Shown piece by piece: positions 26,472 through 36,158 of a stretch of DNA of 64,000 bases. Source of the DNA: Phocaeicola dorei. GTDB lineage: Bacteria; Bacteroidota; Bacteroidia; Bacteroidales; Bacteroidaceae. The notes beneath the pieces are model-generated. The model saw only the letters and a list, made by a program, of their open reading frames with translations. It had not been told where the DNA came from and made no database searches. Position 1 is the stretch's first letter; the number at the start of each line of letters is the position of its first letter. The stretch is from positions 4,619,501-4,683,500 of the forward strand of contig NZ_CP046176.1 in assembly GCF_013009555.1 (NCBI RefSeq), given 5' to 3'. A program made the translations under genes and the position numbers.

Positions 26472-29400
26472 ATGTTAAAACGACTAAAATCAGTCAGTAT
26501 GTTGCTGTTCCTAATGGGTGCCTCTACCGGAGCAGCATACGCGGTCGCCAATCCTGGCGTTGCCGGTGTGAAAATCACACAACAAAATGGAGCTTGTACA
26601 GGAGTTGTAGTAGACGCTACAGGTGAAACTGTCATTGGTGCGTCTGTTATAGTGAAAGGTACGACTAATGGTACGATAACCGGACTTGATGGCGACTTCT
26701 CTTTATCCAATGTGAAAAAAGGGGATATCATTCAAATTTCATTTGTAGGTTATCAAACAGTAGAGATTCCTTGGAATGGACAACCCATGAATGTAACTTT
26801 ACAAGATGACACACAAACATTGGGCGAAGTTGTAGTGACTGCTCTTGGTATCAAACGTGAGAAAAAAGCGCTAGGTTATGCCATGCAGGAGGTAAAGGGT
26901 GACGCGTTACTTGAAGCTCGTGAAACGAACCTCGCAAATGCTTTGACAGGTAAAGTTTCAGGTGTCCAGATTATTCGTTCAAGCAATGGTCCTGGTGGCT
27001 CTTCCAAAATCCAGCTTCGTGGTGCGAATTCTGTAACAGGTTTGAACCAGCCGTTAATTGTTGTCGATGGTGTGCCAATGGATAACTTTACAGGAGCAAG
27101 TAATAATGATATTGATAACCCGACATTGGATATGGGTAATGGACTTTCAGATATTAATGCTGAAGATATTGAGTCCATGTCTGTGTTGAAAGGTGCGTCA
27201 GCTGCTGCACTTTATGGTTCTCGTGCCGGTAATGGTGTTATTTTGATTACAACTAAAAAAGGAACAAAGCGTGAAGGTTTGGGTATCACCATCTCAGGTT
27301 CAGTTTCTGCTGAGACAACATTTATGCTCCCTAAACGCCAAAAGACCTTTGGACAAGGTGAGAATGGTGTGTTCGATTCAACTAACGGCTATAGCTGGGG
27401 ACCTGAAGTAACAGGGCAAAGCTATACAAAATGGGATGGTACAACTGCAAATATGCAAATCTTTGATAACGTAAAAAATTTCTTTGATACAGGTGTGAAC
27501 TTATCAGAAAGCATATCATTCCAGCAGCAATATGATAAAACATCCATTTACACCTCATTGAATCGTATGGATGACTCCAGCATGATACCGGGCGCTAACT
27601 TAAGCCGTACAAACTTAACTTTGCGTGCATCTTCTACTTTTGGTAAAGATGATCGTTGGAGCATCGATGCAAAAGTACAATACATCAATACCCTCGCAGA
27701 AAACCGTCCTATCAGTGGTGCACGTGGGAATAATGCATTTTATACTATTTTCAATATGCCTACGACTATTGACATCCGTGACTTTTCCAGCCCTGTCAAA
27801 GACGAATATGGCGAAATGATCTGGTGGAGTAAAGGGGGAATCAACCCTTACTGGTCCAAAGATTATAATCCAAATAAAGATAGCCGTAATCGTTTCTTGA
27901 TGAACGGATCATTGAAGTACAAATTCACAGATTGGCTGGATGCTGAAATCAAAGCCGGTAGTGATATGTATTTCACTGAGGGTGAAGAGAAATTGTATGC
28001 AGGAAGTCCTACTAATAATAAGAACAGCCGTTATAGCACTAGCGAGAAAAAGTTCTTCGAAAATAATTTCAGCTTTTTGATCAGTGGCCATAAAGATGAA
28101 TTGTTTGGAAAATTTGGTGGCAATTTCTCTTTTGGTGGTAACTTAATGGAAAGAAAATCTACAGGTTTGGACAATGCTATGGGAAAATTGACTGCGCCCG
28201 ATTTATTCTCTCTAGCCAATGGTGACAAAAAAGATTTGTCAATAACCGAAACCTATATTCATAAAAAAATCAATTCTTTGTATGGAACTCTTGGAATCAA
28301 CTATAATGGTTGGGCATTCTTGGATGCAACTTTCCGTAATGACTGGTCATCAGCTTTGAATAAAGAAAACCGTTCATTCTTCTATCCGTCTGTTTCATTG
28401 TCATGGGTGATCAGTGATATGGTGGGTAAAGTCGGCAAAGGTATGCCCGAATGGTTTACTTATGCTAAAGCACGTGCATCTTTCGCACAAGTAGGTAACG
28501 ATATGGATGCATATCAGTTATATAATACATATAGTATTGGTTCAGACCCTAATGGCAATACAACTGCCGGACAAGGAAAAACTAAATACGATGCAGATGT
28601 ACGCAGTGAGTTGATTACTTCTTGGGAAGCCGGTGCTGAATTGAAATTCTTCAATAACCGTTTAGGAGTTGATTTTGCATGGTACAAGACAAACGCAAAA
28701 CGCCAGTTAATGAATATTCCTTTAAATAACCTTTCCGGTTATGATAACATGAAAGTAAATGCAGGTAACATTCAAAATACCGGTATCGAAATCATGTTGA
28801 ATGCACGCCCTATCGAAACAACTCAATTTAGTTGGGATACTCAATTGAACTTCTCTCAGAACAAGAGTAAGATTATTGAATTATTGCCGGGAAAACCAGG
28901 TATGCAGTATGCTTTAGGAGGTTCTGACGCATTGCAGGTCTATGCAGTTGCGGGAGGTGCTTATGGTGAAATCTGGGGTACCAAATATCAACGAGTAGAA
29001 GAAGGAGAATTTAAAGGACAATTATTACTCAATGAATCAGGACTGCCACAGGCCACTAGTGACAAGCATAAGATTGGTGAACAACAGCCTGACTTCTTAT
29101 TAGGATGGACAAATACATTTAATTATAAAAACTTCACACTTAGTTTCCTGATTGACGGACGTTTTGGTGGTGATATTTTCTCATTCACCAATATGAACTT
29201 GCAACGTAGTGGTATTTCTGAATGTACTGCTCCTGGCGGTAAACGTGAGGATATCGTTGTAGCGGGAGTTATCAAAGATGGTAATGGTTATAAGGTAAAT
29301 GATCAAAGTGTTTCTTTAGAACGTTATTATAAAGCTTTGGCTACAGGCCGCGCCGGTATTTCGGAAGCTTATATTTATGATGCTACCAACATCCGTTTGC

Positions 29401-29627
29401 GTAACATCGCCTTGAGTTATCGTTTCCCGTCATCTATGTTGAAAAAGACTCCGTTCCAACAGGTTAAGCTTGGTTTCACTGTGAATAATGTATGGATGAT
29501 TTCAAGCCATTTGGATGGTATTGATCCGGAATCAGTATATGCTACAAGCACTAATGCAACAGGTTTGGAGAACTCGTCAGCTCCGACATCACGTTCTTAC
29601 CTGTTTAATGTGACTCTTGGTTTCTAA
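26472..29627 (+). CDS. SusC-family TonB-dependent transporter, cassette C5
   Basis: A 1051-residue SusC transporter with the shared signal peptide (1-24), carboxypeptidase-regulatory-like domain (about 43-115), plug (LTGKVSGVQIIRSSNGPGG, SVLKGASAAALYGSRAGNG) and a barrel ending YLFNVTLGF. It is a full-length paralogue of C3. Its leader and early codons are the most diverged of the five (VAGVKITQQNGACTGVVVDA), so it may exchange DNA with the others less often. susD5 begins 21 bp after the stop. Upstream are the GTAGAAA box, a hairpin and crossover site 5, but no consensus promoter. Confidence 0.96.
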   Translation: MLKRLKSVSMLLFLMGASTGAAYAVANPGVAGVKITQQNGACTGVVVDATGETVIGASVIVKGTTNGTITGLDGDFSLSNVKKGDIIQISFVGYQTVEIPWNGQPMNVTLQDDTQTLGEVVVTALGIKREKKALGYAMQEVKGDALLEARETNLANALTGKVSGVQIIRSSNGPGGSSKIQLRGANSVTGLNQPLIVVDGVPMDNFTGASNNDIDNPTLDMGNGLSDINAEDIESMSVLKGASAAALYGSRAGNGVILITTKKGTKREGLGITISGSVSAETTFMLPKRQKTFGQGENGVFDSTNGYSWGPEVTGQSYTKWDGTTANMQIFDNVKNFFDTGVNLSESISFQQQYDKTSIYTSLNRMDDSSMIPGANLSRTNLTLRASSTFGKDDRWSIDAKVQYINTLAENRPISGARGNNAFYTIFNMPTTIDIRDFSSPVKDEYGEMIWWSKGGINPYWSKDYNPNKDSRNRFLMNGSLKYKFTDWLDAEIKAGSDMYFTEGEEKLYAGSPTNNKNSRYSTSEKKFFENNFSFLISGHKDELFGKFGGNFSFGGNLMERKSTGLDNAMGKLTAPDLFSLANGDKKDLSITETYIHKKINSLYGTLGINYNGWAFLDATFRNDWSSALNKENRSFFYPSVSLSWVISDMVGKVGKGMPEWFTYAKARASFAQVGNDMDAYQLYNTYSIGSDPNGNTTAGQGKTKYDADVRSELITSWEAGAELKFFNNRLGVDFAWYKTNAKRQLMNIPLNNLSGYDNMKVNAGNIQNTGIEIMLNARPIETTQFSWDTQLNFSQNKSKIIELLPGKPGMQYALGGSDALQVYAVAGGAYGEIWGTKYQRVEEGEFKGQLLLNESGLPQATSDKHKIGEQQPDFLLGWTNTFNYKNFTLSFLIDGRFGGDIFSFTNMNLQRSGISECTAPGGKREDIVVAGVIKDGNGYKVNDQSVSLERYYKALATGRAGISEAYIYDATNIRLRNIALSYRFPSSMLKKTPFQQVKLGFTVNNVWMISSHLDGIDPESVYATSTNATGLENSSAPTSRSYLFNVTLGF

Positions 29628-29648
29628 TCATAAAAAAGAAAAAGAACA

Positions 29649-31619
29649 ATGAAAACAATGAATAAATTATTTTTGGGGCTTGGCTTTTGCGCCGGATTAG
29701 TTTCCTGCTCTGACTTTGATGAAGTCAATACCAATCCCACAGCTGCCGGTGAGGAATATGTAAAACCTCAATATGCATTGAATAATTCTATAGGACAGGC
29801 ACAGATGAATCCCGGTACTGCAGAACGTATAGTAGTCTATAATTGGGCTAGTGCTGCCAGAATTTGTGGAGAAATGAGTTTTCTGAACGTAGGCCGCTAT
29901 AGTGATGATTATACATCTGCTTATTATTATCCTGATCTCAGCGCCAGTATTAAAAATGCGACGTTGGCTATTACAGCAGTAGAGAACCAACTCGAAGCGG
30001 CCACTACCACTGCACATGAAAAAGAATTTTTCCCGAACGTAAAGCAGTTTGCCCGTATTTGGCGTGCCTATCTTATCAGTGAGTTTGTCGATAATTTCGG
30101 ACCTTATCCTATTGAAAGTTTCCTAGGGGAAAATCCTGTTTTCAACTCAGAGAAAGATGATTATGAATTCATTTTAAAGGAGTTGAAAGAAGCCGCAGCA
30201 GCTATCAACACCTCTGTCCTACCTGTTGAGGCAGAAGGTAAATGCGACCCGTTTGACAATGTAAAATATGATCCTGTGAAGTGGCAGAAATATGCAAATT
30301 CACTCCGTATGCGTCTGGCTATGCGTTTATCAAACATCGACAAGGCAACTGCGCAGACCGAATTTGAGGATGCGGCTAAAGGTAACAAGATTTTAACGGC
30401 TGATGAGATGTTTGCAGTAAAAGAAAATGATGGATGGGATGTCTTTTCCGGAGTATATACCCGTTCATTTGACGATCAGGTTCTTTCCTCAACAGTTGCT
30501 AATCTTCTGACCAATTTAGGTGGTATTAAAGTAACAGAACAACGTTCCGATTTGGCTAGTTATGTTAAACCAGCTAATTATTTAGGTATTAAATATGACA
30601 GACATTATGTTGCTAATACAGATAATCCTACTAAACAATATTGGCTGGATGGTATGCCGGAAAATCTTGATCCGCGTGCATTAAAGATATTCTGTTTACC
30701 TGATGATGAAAATGCTGAGAACTACATAGATAAATATAATGATAGAACAGCTAAAGATTTCGTTCTTTACACAGTAGACGAAAACGGGAATCCGATTCCT
30801 AATAAGGATAATCCTGGGGAAATAAAGATTGATGCAACTCGTTGTTGGAATGGTTATCCCGCTGGTTCGCGCGGTGGATGGTCGCCAACCTTGGCTTATA
30901 ACCAACTAGTGACAAATGGATATGGCCCCGGCTGTACTCTTCCAATGTTGGGTAAAGACTATTGTCAGGGCAAATCTCGCATATTCTTTGCAGCATGGGA
31001 AACTTATTTCTTGTTAGCAGAAGCTTCATTGTATGGTTGGAACACTGGAACAACAGCAAAAGAAGCCTATGAGAACGGTATTAAAGCTAGTTTTGAATAC
31101 TTTGGTGTTAGCGAATATGTGAATGATTATCTGAATTCCACCAACTACAATCGTGTAGGTACTTCAGTCAAATTTGATCATACCACTGAACCGACTGCTG
31201 AACAAATGACTTATGTGGATGGATACAGCAAAGAACAGAAAACTGTTACTTATGAATATCCTACAGCTTCTAAAACTTTATATGGAAAAGCATTGAATGA
31301 CCACTTGACTAAAATTATCACTCAAAAATTCATTGCACAAACTCCGTATTTGGTATTGGAAATGTGGTCGGATTTCCGCCGTTTGGGATTACCATTCTTT
31401 GAGATTCCTGCAAACGAAAGTTCAATGACTGGTTCAGACATGGTTAATGCTTGGAATCCTAATTCTTGGAAAGACGGACAGAAGTGGGAATTTTATCCAC
31501 AACGTATGCGATATCCTTCCAGTCTGGAGAATGCAGATCCCGAAGGCTATAAACAAGCTGTAGAGTTGTTAGGAGGCTCAGATAATATCATCACTCCTTT
31601 ATGGTGGACCGGACGTTAA
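29649..31619 (+). CDS. SusD-family lipoprotein (partner of C5)
   Basis: A 656-residue SusD-type surface lipoprotein that should pair with SusC5. The signal peptide ends with lipobox GLVSC (Cys at about 20), followed by SDFDEVNTNPTAAGEEYV. It shares with SusD3 the block FARIWRAYLISEFVDNFGPY and the tail ENADPEGYKQAVELLGG. It is the last gene of the cassette cluster; a long stem-loop and the right copy of the ~80-bp inverted repeat follow. Confidence 0.95.
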   Translation: MKTMNKLFLGLGFCAGLVSCSDFDEVNTNPTAAGEEYVKPQYALNNSIGQAQMNPGTAERIVVYNWASAARICGEMSFLNVGRYSDDYTSAYYYPDLSASIKNATLAITAVENQLEAATTTAHEKEFFPNVKQFARIWRAYLISEFVDNFGPYPIESFLGENPVFNSEKDDYEFILKELKEAAAAINTSVLPVEAEGKCDPFDNVKYDPVKWQKYANSLRMRLAMRLSNIDKATAQTEFEDAAKGNKILTADEMFAVKENDGWDVFSGVYTRSFDDQVLSSTVANLLTNLGGIKVTEQRSDLASYVKPANYLGIKYDRHYVANTDNPTKQYWLDGMPENLDPRALKIFCLPDDENAENYIDKYNDRTAKDFVLYTVDENGNPIPNKDNPGEIKIDATRCWNGYPAGSRGGWSPTLAYNQLVTNGYGPGCTLPMLGKDYCQGKSRIFFAAWETYFLLAEASLYGWNTGTTAKEAYENGIKASFEYFGVSEYVNDYLNSTNYNRVGTSVKFDHTTEPTAEQMTYVDGYSKEQKTVTYEYPTASKTLYGKALNDHLTKIITQKFIAQTPYLVLEMWSDFRRLGLPFFEIPANESSMTGSDMVNAWNPNSWKDGQKWEFYPQRMRYPSSLENADPEGYKQAVELLGGSDNIITPLWWTGR

Positions 31620-31631
31620 TGTCTTAACCTA

Positions 31632-31720
31632 GGACATTCATAGAATAATATAAGTTAGCCAGCTAATTCATACTTAAAGTATTGCGAATTAGTTGGCTAA
31701 CTTATATTCTATGAGTGTCC
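31632..31720. terminator. Long stem-loop downstream of susD5
   Basis: Arm 31632-31669 pairs with 31686-31720 over about 35 bp with a 3-nt bulge and two mismatches; the loop is 16 nt. It is unusually long for a simple terminator and has only a short T-rich flank, but it sits 12 bp after the SusD5 stop. Confidence 0.65.
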
Positions 31721-31723
31721 CTT

Positions 31724-31803
31724 ATTATGCCCAAAATCATTTGATTTTCTGATGCCGGCAAAGCATATTACACATGGATCATAGAGTCCTTTAACATTCA
31801 TAA
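31724..31803. repeat. ~80-bp inverted repeat, right copy
   Basis: It matches the reverse complement of 3681-3760 at about 85 percent by eye. It is placed after susD5 as the left copy is after susD2. The remaining 31804-31930 shows no gene. Confidence 0.7.
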
Positions 31804-31930
31804 CTACACAAAAAAGAAGGACTACCTTCTCACGAAGACAGCCCTTTCATTTGCTATTAATAATCTAGTAATTTTCTGGTAAATTTTGAACGCTCTCTTA
31901 TCTAAGAAACAAGCATTAACGCTCTTTTGT

Positions 31931-32395
31931 TTATTCCTCCATTATAAAACTTTTCAGTATTTTTTCGGCAATATTTTCATTTTCCTTGCTATAGATAATA
32001 GATATATAAAATCCACTACCTGCCGTCTTAGTCATCAAACAAGCATAAAGGCAATGATCTGTTTCGCAGCTCCCTCTTAAATAAGTACCGAAAAACTGTG
32101 GTAACTCAAACTCCTGCACTGCCGACTGGTCTTTCACCCCGTCATCATTGGCATAGTCTTTTAATACACTTTTCAAGTCACTTTTTGTCATACCATCCGA
32201 ATCCAAAGACTGAATGGTGATATAAAACTTGGAATTGTTCAGAAGAAAAGTCTCCTCTGTATCCTCCTCCACCAAAATCCCTTTTGGAGCCTCAAAAGTC
32301 AGACCATAGGCTGTCCATGTAATAGGAACCAAAGCTTGCGCACTTACTGATAGCCAAGCCAGACTTAAAAACACAAGAAGTAAAACCTTTTTCAT
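31931..32395 (-). CDS. Small secreted protein, unknown function
   Basis: A 154-residue protein with a clear signal peptide (MKKVLLLVFLSLAWLSVSAQA, shown here in part as MKKVLLLVFLSLAWLSVSAQ, residues 1-20), so it is probably periplasmic. The mature part (TWTAYGLTFEAPKG, LNNSKFYITIQSLDSDGMTK, EKILKSFIMEE) resembles small beta-rich proteins that hold a lipid or peptide, but no family is recognised. It has two cysteines in ETDHCLYAC-like spacing plus one before (GSCETDHCLYACL). It lies 44 bp after the acyl-CoA synthetase gene on the same strand and may be cotranscribed. Confidence 0.75.
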   Translation of the reverse strand: MKKVLLLVFLSLAWLSVSAQALVPITWTAYGLTFEAPKGILVEEDTEETFLLNNSKFYITIQSLDSDGMTKSDLKSVLKDYANDDGVKDQSAVQEFELPQFFGTYLRGSCETDHCLYACLMTKTAGSGFYISIIYSKENENIAEKILKSFIMEE

Positions 32396-32439
32396 TTTTA
32401 ATTATTTTACCAATAAAACTCCGATCAGTCCACAACTGA

Positions 32440-34104
32440 TTATTTATCCTTTTCACGGATTTCCACGCGACGAATCTTTCCACTGATGGTCTTTGGAAGT
32501 TCTTCTACAAACTCTATGACACGTGGGTACTTGTACGGAGCAGTCACACGCTTCACATGATCTTGTAACTCCTTTACCAACTCAGGTCCTTCCTTACCCT
32601 TAAAAGTTTTAGAAAGGACAATCGTCGCCTTTACCACCTGACCACGGATTTCATCAGGCACACCGGTAATGGCACATTCCACAACAGCCGGATGAGTCAT
32701 CAAAGCACTTTCCACCTCGAACGGGCCTATACGATAACCCGAACTCTTGATCACATCATCAGCACGACCTACAAACCAAAAATAACCATCCTCATCACGC
32801 CAAGCCACATCACCTGTATAATAAATACCATCATGCCAAGCATCTTCCGTTAATTCCGAAGCACGATAATATTCTTTGAACAATCCCAATGGTTTACCCC
32901 TATCTGTACGAATAACAATCTGACCTTGTTCTCCATCTTCAGCAGAACGCCCGTCGTGGGTCAACAAATCTATATCATATTGAGGATTAGGTACCCCCAT
33001 ACTTCCAGGTTTAGGCTCCATCCAGGGAAAAGTACCTAAAGTCAACGTGGTTTCCGTTTGTCCAAAACCTTCCATCAGACGAATACCTGTGATTTTCTTG
33101 AACGTTTCATATACAGAATAGTTCAAAGCCTCTCCCGCCGTAGTACAGTATTCCAAAGAAGAAAGATCATATTTACTAATGTCCTCCTTAATTAAAAAAC
33201 GATAAATAGTGGGAGGAGCACATAAAGAAGTGATATGATAATCCTGAATCTTTCCAAGAATATCTGCCGGTGTAAATTTCTCATGATCATACACAAAAAT
33301 ATTGGCTCCTGCTATCATCTGTCCATAAAGTTTTCCCCAAACAGCTTTCCCCCAACCTGTATCGGCAATGGTAAGATGAAGACTGTCACGATGCAAATTA
33401 TGCCAGAAACTGGCAGTTACAATATGTCCCAAAGGATATGTAAAATCATGTGCCACCATCTTAGGTTCTCCTGTAGTACCCGAAGTGAAATACATCAATG
33501 AAGTATCTTCATTCGTATTAGGATGTTCCGGTTTAACAAAAGGAGTAGCCTTCTCAATACCTTTATGAAAATCTTCAAAACCCTCCGGAATATCCGGTCC
33601 TACACTGACCAACTTTTTTACTGAAGGACAATCGGGCATGGCATCTATAATATGCTTTGTTATCACATCTTCTCCTGCAGCTACAATCATCTTGATATCA
33701 GCAGCATTACAACGATACACGATATCCTTTTTCGTCAACAGATGAGTCGCAGGAATAACCACAGCTCCTAATTTATGCAAGGCAATAATAGAGTACCAGA
33801 ACTCATAACGACGCTTTAAAATAAGCATCACCATATCGCCATGACCAATACCAAGGCTCTGAAAATAAGAAGCAGTCATATCCGTATACTTTTTCAAGTC
33901 AGCATAAGTATATTGTATATGCTCCCCTTTATCATTAGTCCATAACAATGCTTTCTTATCGGGTTCTTCGGCAGCCCAAGCATCTACTATATCATAACCA
34001 AAATTAAAATTTTCAGGGATTTTAATCTTTAAATTCTTTATAAAGTCCTCTTGTGAGGTAAATGTGGTCTGTTCTAAGAATTTTTCTACCATAATCTTAT
34101 TCAA
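32440..34104 (-). CDS. AMP-binding acyl-CoA synthetase (medium-chain/acetyl-CoA synthetase-like)
   Basis: A 554-residue cytoplasmic ANL-superfamily enzyme that should activate a carboxylic acid with ATP and couple it to CoA. The adenylation loop is YFTSGTTGEPKMV (about 205-217), the mid motif is LMEGFGQTETTLT (about 345-357), then YYTGDVAWRDEDGYFWFVGR (about 428-447) and KSSGYRIGPFEVE, with catalytic Lys in PKTISGKIRRVEIR at the C-terminus. The length and motifs fit ACSM-like enzymes better than classical 650-residue acetyl-CoA synthetase. The acid is unknown. The upstream XRE-cupin regulator gene, 72 bp away on the same strand, is a common partner of this enzyme in Bacteroidales and probably controls it. 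Confidence 0.88.
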   Translation of the reverse strand: MNKIMVEKFLEQTTFTSQEDFIKNLKIKIPENFNFGYDIVDAWAAEEPDKKALLWTNDKGEHIQYTYADLKKYTDMTASYFQSLGIGHGDMVMLILKRRYEFWYSIIALHKLGAVVIPATHLLTKKDIVYRCNAADIKMIVAAGEDVITKHIIDAMPDCPSVKKLVSVGPDIPEGFEDFHKGIEKATPFVKPEHPNTNEDTSLMYFTSGTTGEPKMVAHDFTYPLGHIVTASFWHNLHRDSLHLTIADTGWGKAVWGKLYGQMIAGANIFVYDHEKFTPADILGKIQDYHITSLCAPPTIYRFLIKEDISKYDLSSLEYCTTAGEALNYSVYETFKKITGIRLMEGFGQTETTLTLGTFPWMEPKPGSMGVPNPQYDIDLLTHDGRSAEDGEQGQIVIRTDRGKPLGLFKEYYRASELTEDAWHDGIYYTGDVAWRDEDGYFWFVGRADDVIKSSGYRIGPFEVESALMTHPAVVECAITGVPDEIRGQVVKATIVLSKTFKGKEGPELVKELQDHVKRVTAPYKYPRVIEFVEELPKTISGKIRRVEIREKDK

Positions 34105-34176
34105 TTAAAAATTGAGAACTAAAAATTAGAAATATTATGCGGTCAATGACAACACAGTCTTTTTAATCTCAATTTA

Positions 34177-34731
34177 TTATAATATTACTGCCAAGAATTT
34201 CACAGTCTTATCGTCCAATGCCAACATACCATGTGGAATAGAAGAATCAAAATAAAGACTGTCACCTGGATTCAAGATCAATTCTTTTCCATTTATATTA
34301 AGTAACATTCTTCCTTCAATAACCAAATTGAATTCTTGTCCCTCATGTGAGTTAAAATGAATCGGAGTATTTTCCGGTTTCGGTTCTACAGTTACAATAA
34401 AAGGATCAGCCTTACGCCCACGAAAACCGGAAGCCAATGACTGATATTTATACGCCTTGGTACGCTCTACCGACACTCCTGAACCACAACGAGTCAGAAA
34501 ATAAGAACTCATCTTAGGTTCTTCACCAAACATTAATACATCCAATGCAATACCGTATTTACGGGCTATTTTCTGTAAAGCACTGACAGAAATATCTTTC
34601 TCCCCGCTTTCCATACCCAAATACTCTTCCACTGAAAGCTGGCAACTTTTAGCCACTTCATCAGGAGTCAGTTCCAGAACGTCTCTTAATCCCTGGAGAC
34701 GCTCAGCTATTTGTTTTATCTGGTCACTCAT
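34177..34731 (-). CDS. XRE-family regulator with C-terminal cupin domain
   Basis: A 184-residue transcription factor. Residues about 10-65 form an XRE helix-turn-helix (LTPDEVAKSCQLSVEEYLGM, EKDISVSALQKIARKYGIAL). Residues about 110-180 are a small beta-barrel cupin (PIHFNSHEGQEFNLVIEGR, LNPGDSLYFDSSIPHGMLAL) with His/Glu at the usual ligand positions. Such proteins usually sense a small molecule through the cupin and control an adjacent enzyme, here most likely the acyl-CoA synthetase downstream. Confidence 0.88.
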   Translation of the reverse strand: MSDQIKQIAERLQGLRDVLELTPDEVAKSCQLSVEEYLGMESGEKDISVSALQKIARKYGIALDVLMFGEEPKMSSYFLTRCGSGVSVERTKAYKYQSLASGFRGRKADPFIVTVEPKPENTPIHFNSHEGQEFNLVIEGRMLLNINGKELILNPGDSLYFDSSIPHGMLALDDKTVKFLAVIL

Positions 34732-34977
34732 AATCTTATTGTTTTATGCCTCAAAGATAATGAAGATTTGAGAATTCCTAGCAAAGTTTCATTAAGTTTC
34801 GAAGAAAACTATCTAACAGACAATAAAACTGCACAAACACGCTTACAATGAGCACAAACAAACCTTTTACAGAAAGTGATCATTCAAATACTTTCATTTG
34901 AAACTATAAAATAATCTTTGTCCCATAACCTTTCTTATAACCATATTTATACTTACTTTGCAGAAAAATGAAATAGA

Positions 34978-35469
34978 ATGAATTATACGAATGAACAAAT
35001 CAGACGCCAAGACCGTCTGTTAGAAAAAGAAAAAGCTATCAGCTTATTGAAAAACGGAGAATACGGAGTTTTGTCCATGCAAGATGAAGAAAACGGCGCT
35101 TATGGAGTTCCTATCAATTATGTATGGAACAAGAAAAATTCCATTTACATTCACTGTGCTCCCGAAGGACGAAAATTACATTGTATCAAACGCTGCAACA
35201 CCGTTTCTTTCTGTATTATAGGAAAGACTCATATCATATCCAATCAATTCACAACTGAATATGAGAGCATTATATTGAAATGTCGGGCATACATTGGCTT
35301 AAATGAAGAAGAACGAATAAACGCTTTACATTTATTAATAGAAAAATACTCTCCAAACGACAAAGTAATTGGTAACCAATATGCCCAAAAATCTTTTCAC
35401 AGAACAGAAATTATCCGACTAGATATAGAAGAGGCAAGCGGAAAATGCAAACATATACCTATGAAATAA
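34978..35469 (+). CDS. Pyridoxamine 5'-phosphate oxidase-like flavoprotein (Nim-like)
   Basis: A 163-residue FMN-binding split-barrel protein. GEYGVLSMQDEENGAYGVPI, NYVWNKKNSIYIHCAPEGRK and LHCIKRCNTVSFCIIG follow the order seen in 5-nitroimidazole resistance (Nim) proteins and related flavoproteins. Whether it acts on nitroimidazoles cannot be told; most chromosomal relatives have unknown substrates. It is a single gene facing right, divergent from the XRE-cupin gene, with a stem-loop 150 bp downstream. Confidence 0.82.
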   Translation: MNYTNEQIRRQDRLLEKEKAISLLKNGEYGVLSMQDEENGAYGVPINYVWNKKNSIYIHCAPEGRKLHCIKRCNTVSFCIIGKTHIISNQFTTEYESIILKCRAYIGLNEEERINALHLLIEKYSPNDKVIGNQYAQKSFHRTEIIRLDIEEASGKCKHIPMK

Positions 35470-35621
35470 GTATTAAAAGTTCATTGAACTATTCCTCTAA
35501 TATTCTCAACTATTATTCCCCCGATAAAAGAGAGTTAAAAGGAGATAATTGAGAAAGACGAAAAGAAACACGATACAACTTTTATAAAGGATCATTGAGA
35601 AAATTACATGCTATAAAAACA

Positions 35622-35652
35622 TTATTCCGGCAAAACAATATTACCGGAATAA
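35622..35652. terminator. Bidirectional terminator between convergent genes
   Basis: TTATTCCGG (35622-35630) pairs with CCGGAATAA (35644-35652), with T-rich flanks on both outer sides. It separates the Nim-like gene and the DUF1893 gene, which converge here. Confidence 0.7.
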
Positions 35653-35729
35653 ATTTTCTTTATGTTATCCTTTTTCAGATTAGGTATTTGGAAAAGCAAC
35701 CATCTTAACAACCATAAAAGTTGTACACA

Positions 35730-36146
35730 TTATAAATTATTTCTCATTCTTTCTACAAAATCATGAATAATGGAATACAAAATCTCCAAAGAATTCTCCT
35801 CATAACAAAGAGTTTCCAAAGGACACCAACCTGTCCGGTCCCTATTCTGAATACGAGGAACTACCTGCATACAATCTAGCTTTATATTCGCACGCCGCAA
35901 TAAAACCAATGCAGGTTCACTGATAATATCTGTATAAACTTCCTGTACTCTACCTAATACCATCAAAACAGCAGCAGCTTTTCCTATCACCTTGTCAGCA
36001 ATCTGAGCCCCACGCAGAAAAGCCGGATCCGTATTCAACAAATCATACAAATCAGTTATTCCACGCTGTGTAAAAGTGCTGATTTCCTTATTCTTTATTA
36101 CACAAGAATAATTACCTTCATGCAACAGTTTGATTAATTTATCCAT
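35730..36146 (-). CDS. DUF1893 domain protein
   Basis: A 138-residue cytoplasmic protein of the DUF1893 family, which has no assigned reaction. Visible features are CVIKNKEISTFTQRGITDLY near the N-terminus, DKVIGKAAAVLMVLGRVQEV (about 49-68, resembling a nucleotide-deaminase-like helix) and a cysteine-containing RTGWCPLETLCYE. It starts 12 bp after the iron-sulfur fusion protein on the same strand, so it is the last gene of a likely three-gene unit with the aldo/keto reductase. Confidence 0.75.
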   Translation of the reverse strand: MDKLIKLLHEGNYSCVIKNKEISTFTQRGITDLYDLLNTDPAFLRGAQIADKVIGKAAAVLMVLGRVQEVYTDIISEPALVLLRRANIKLDCMQVVPRIQNRDRTGWCPLETLCYEENSLEILYSIIHDFVERMRNNL

Positions 36147-36158
36147 TTTTTATTTCAT

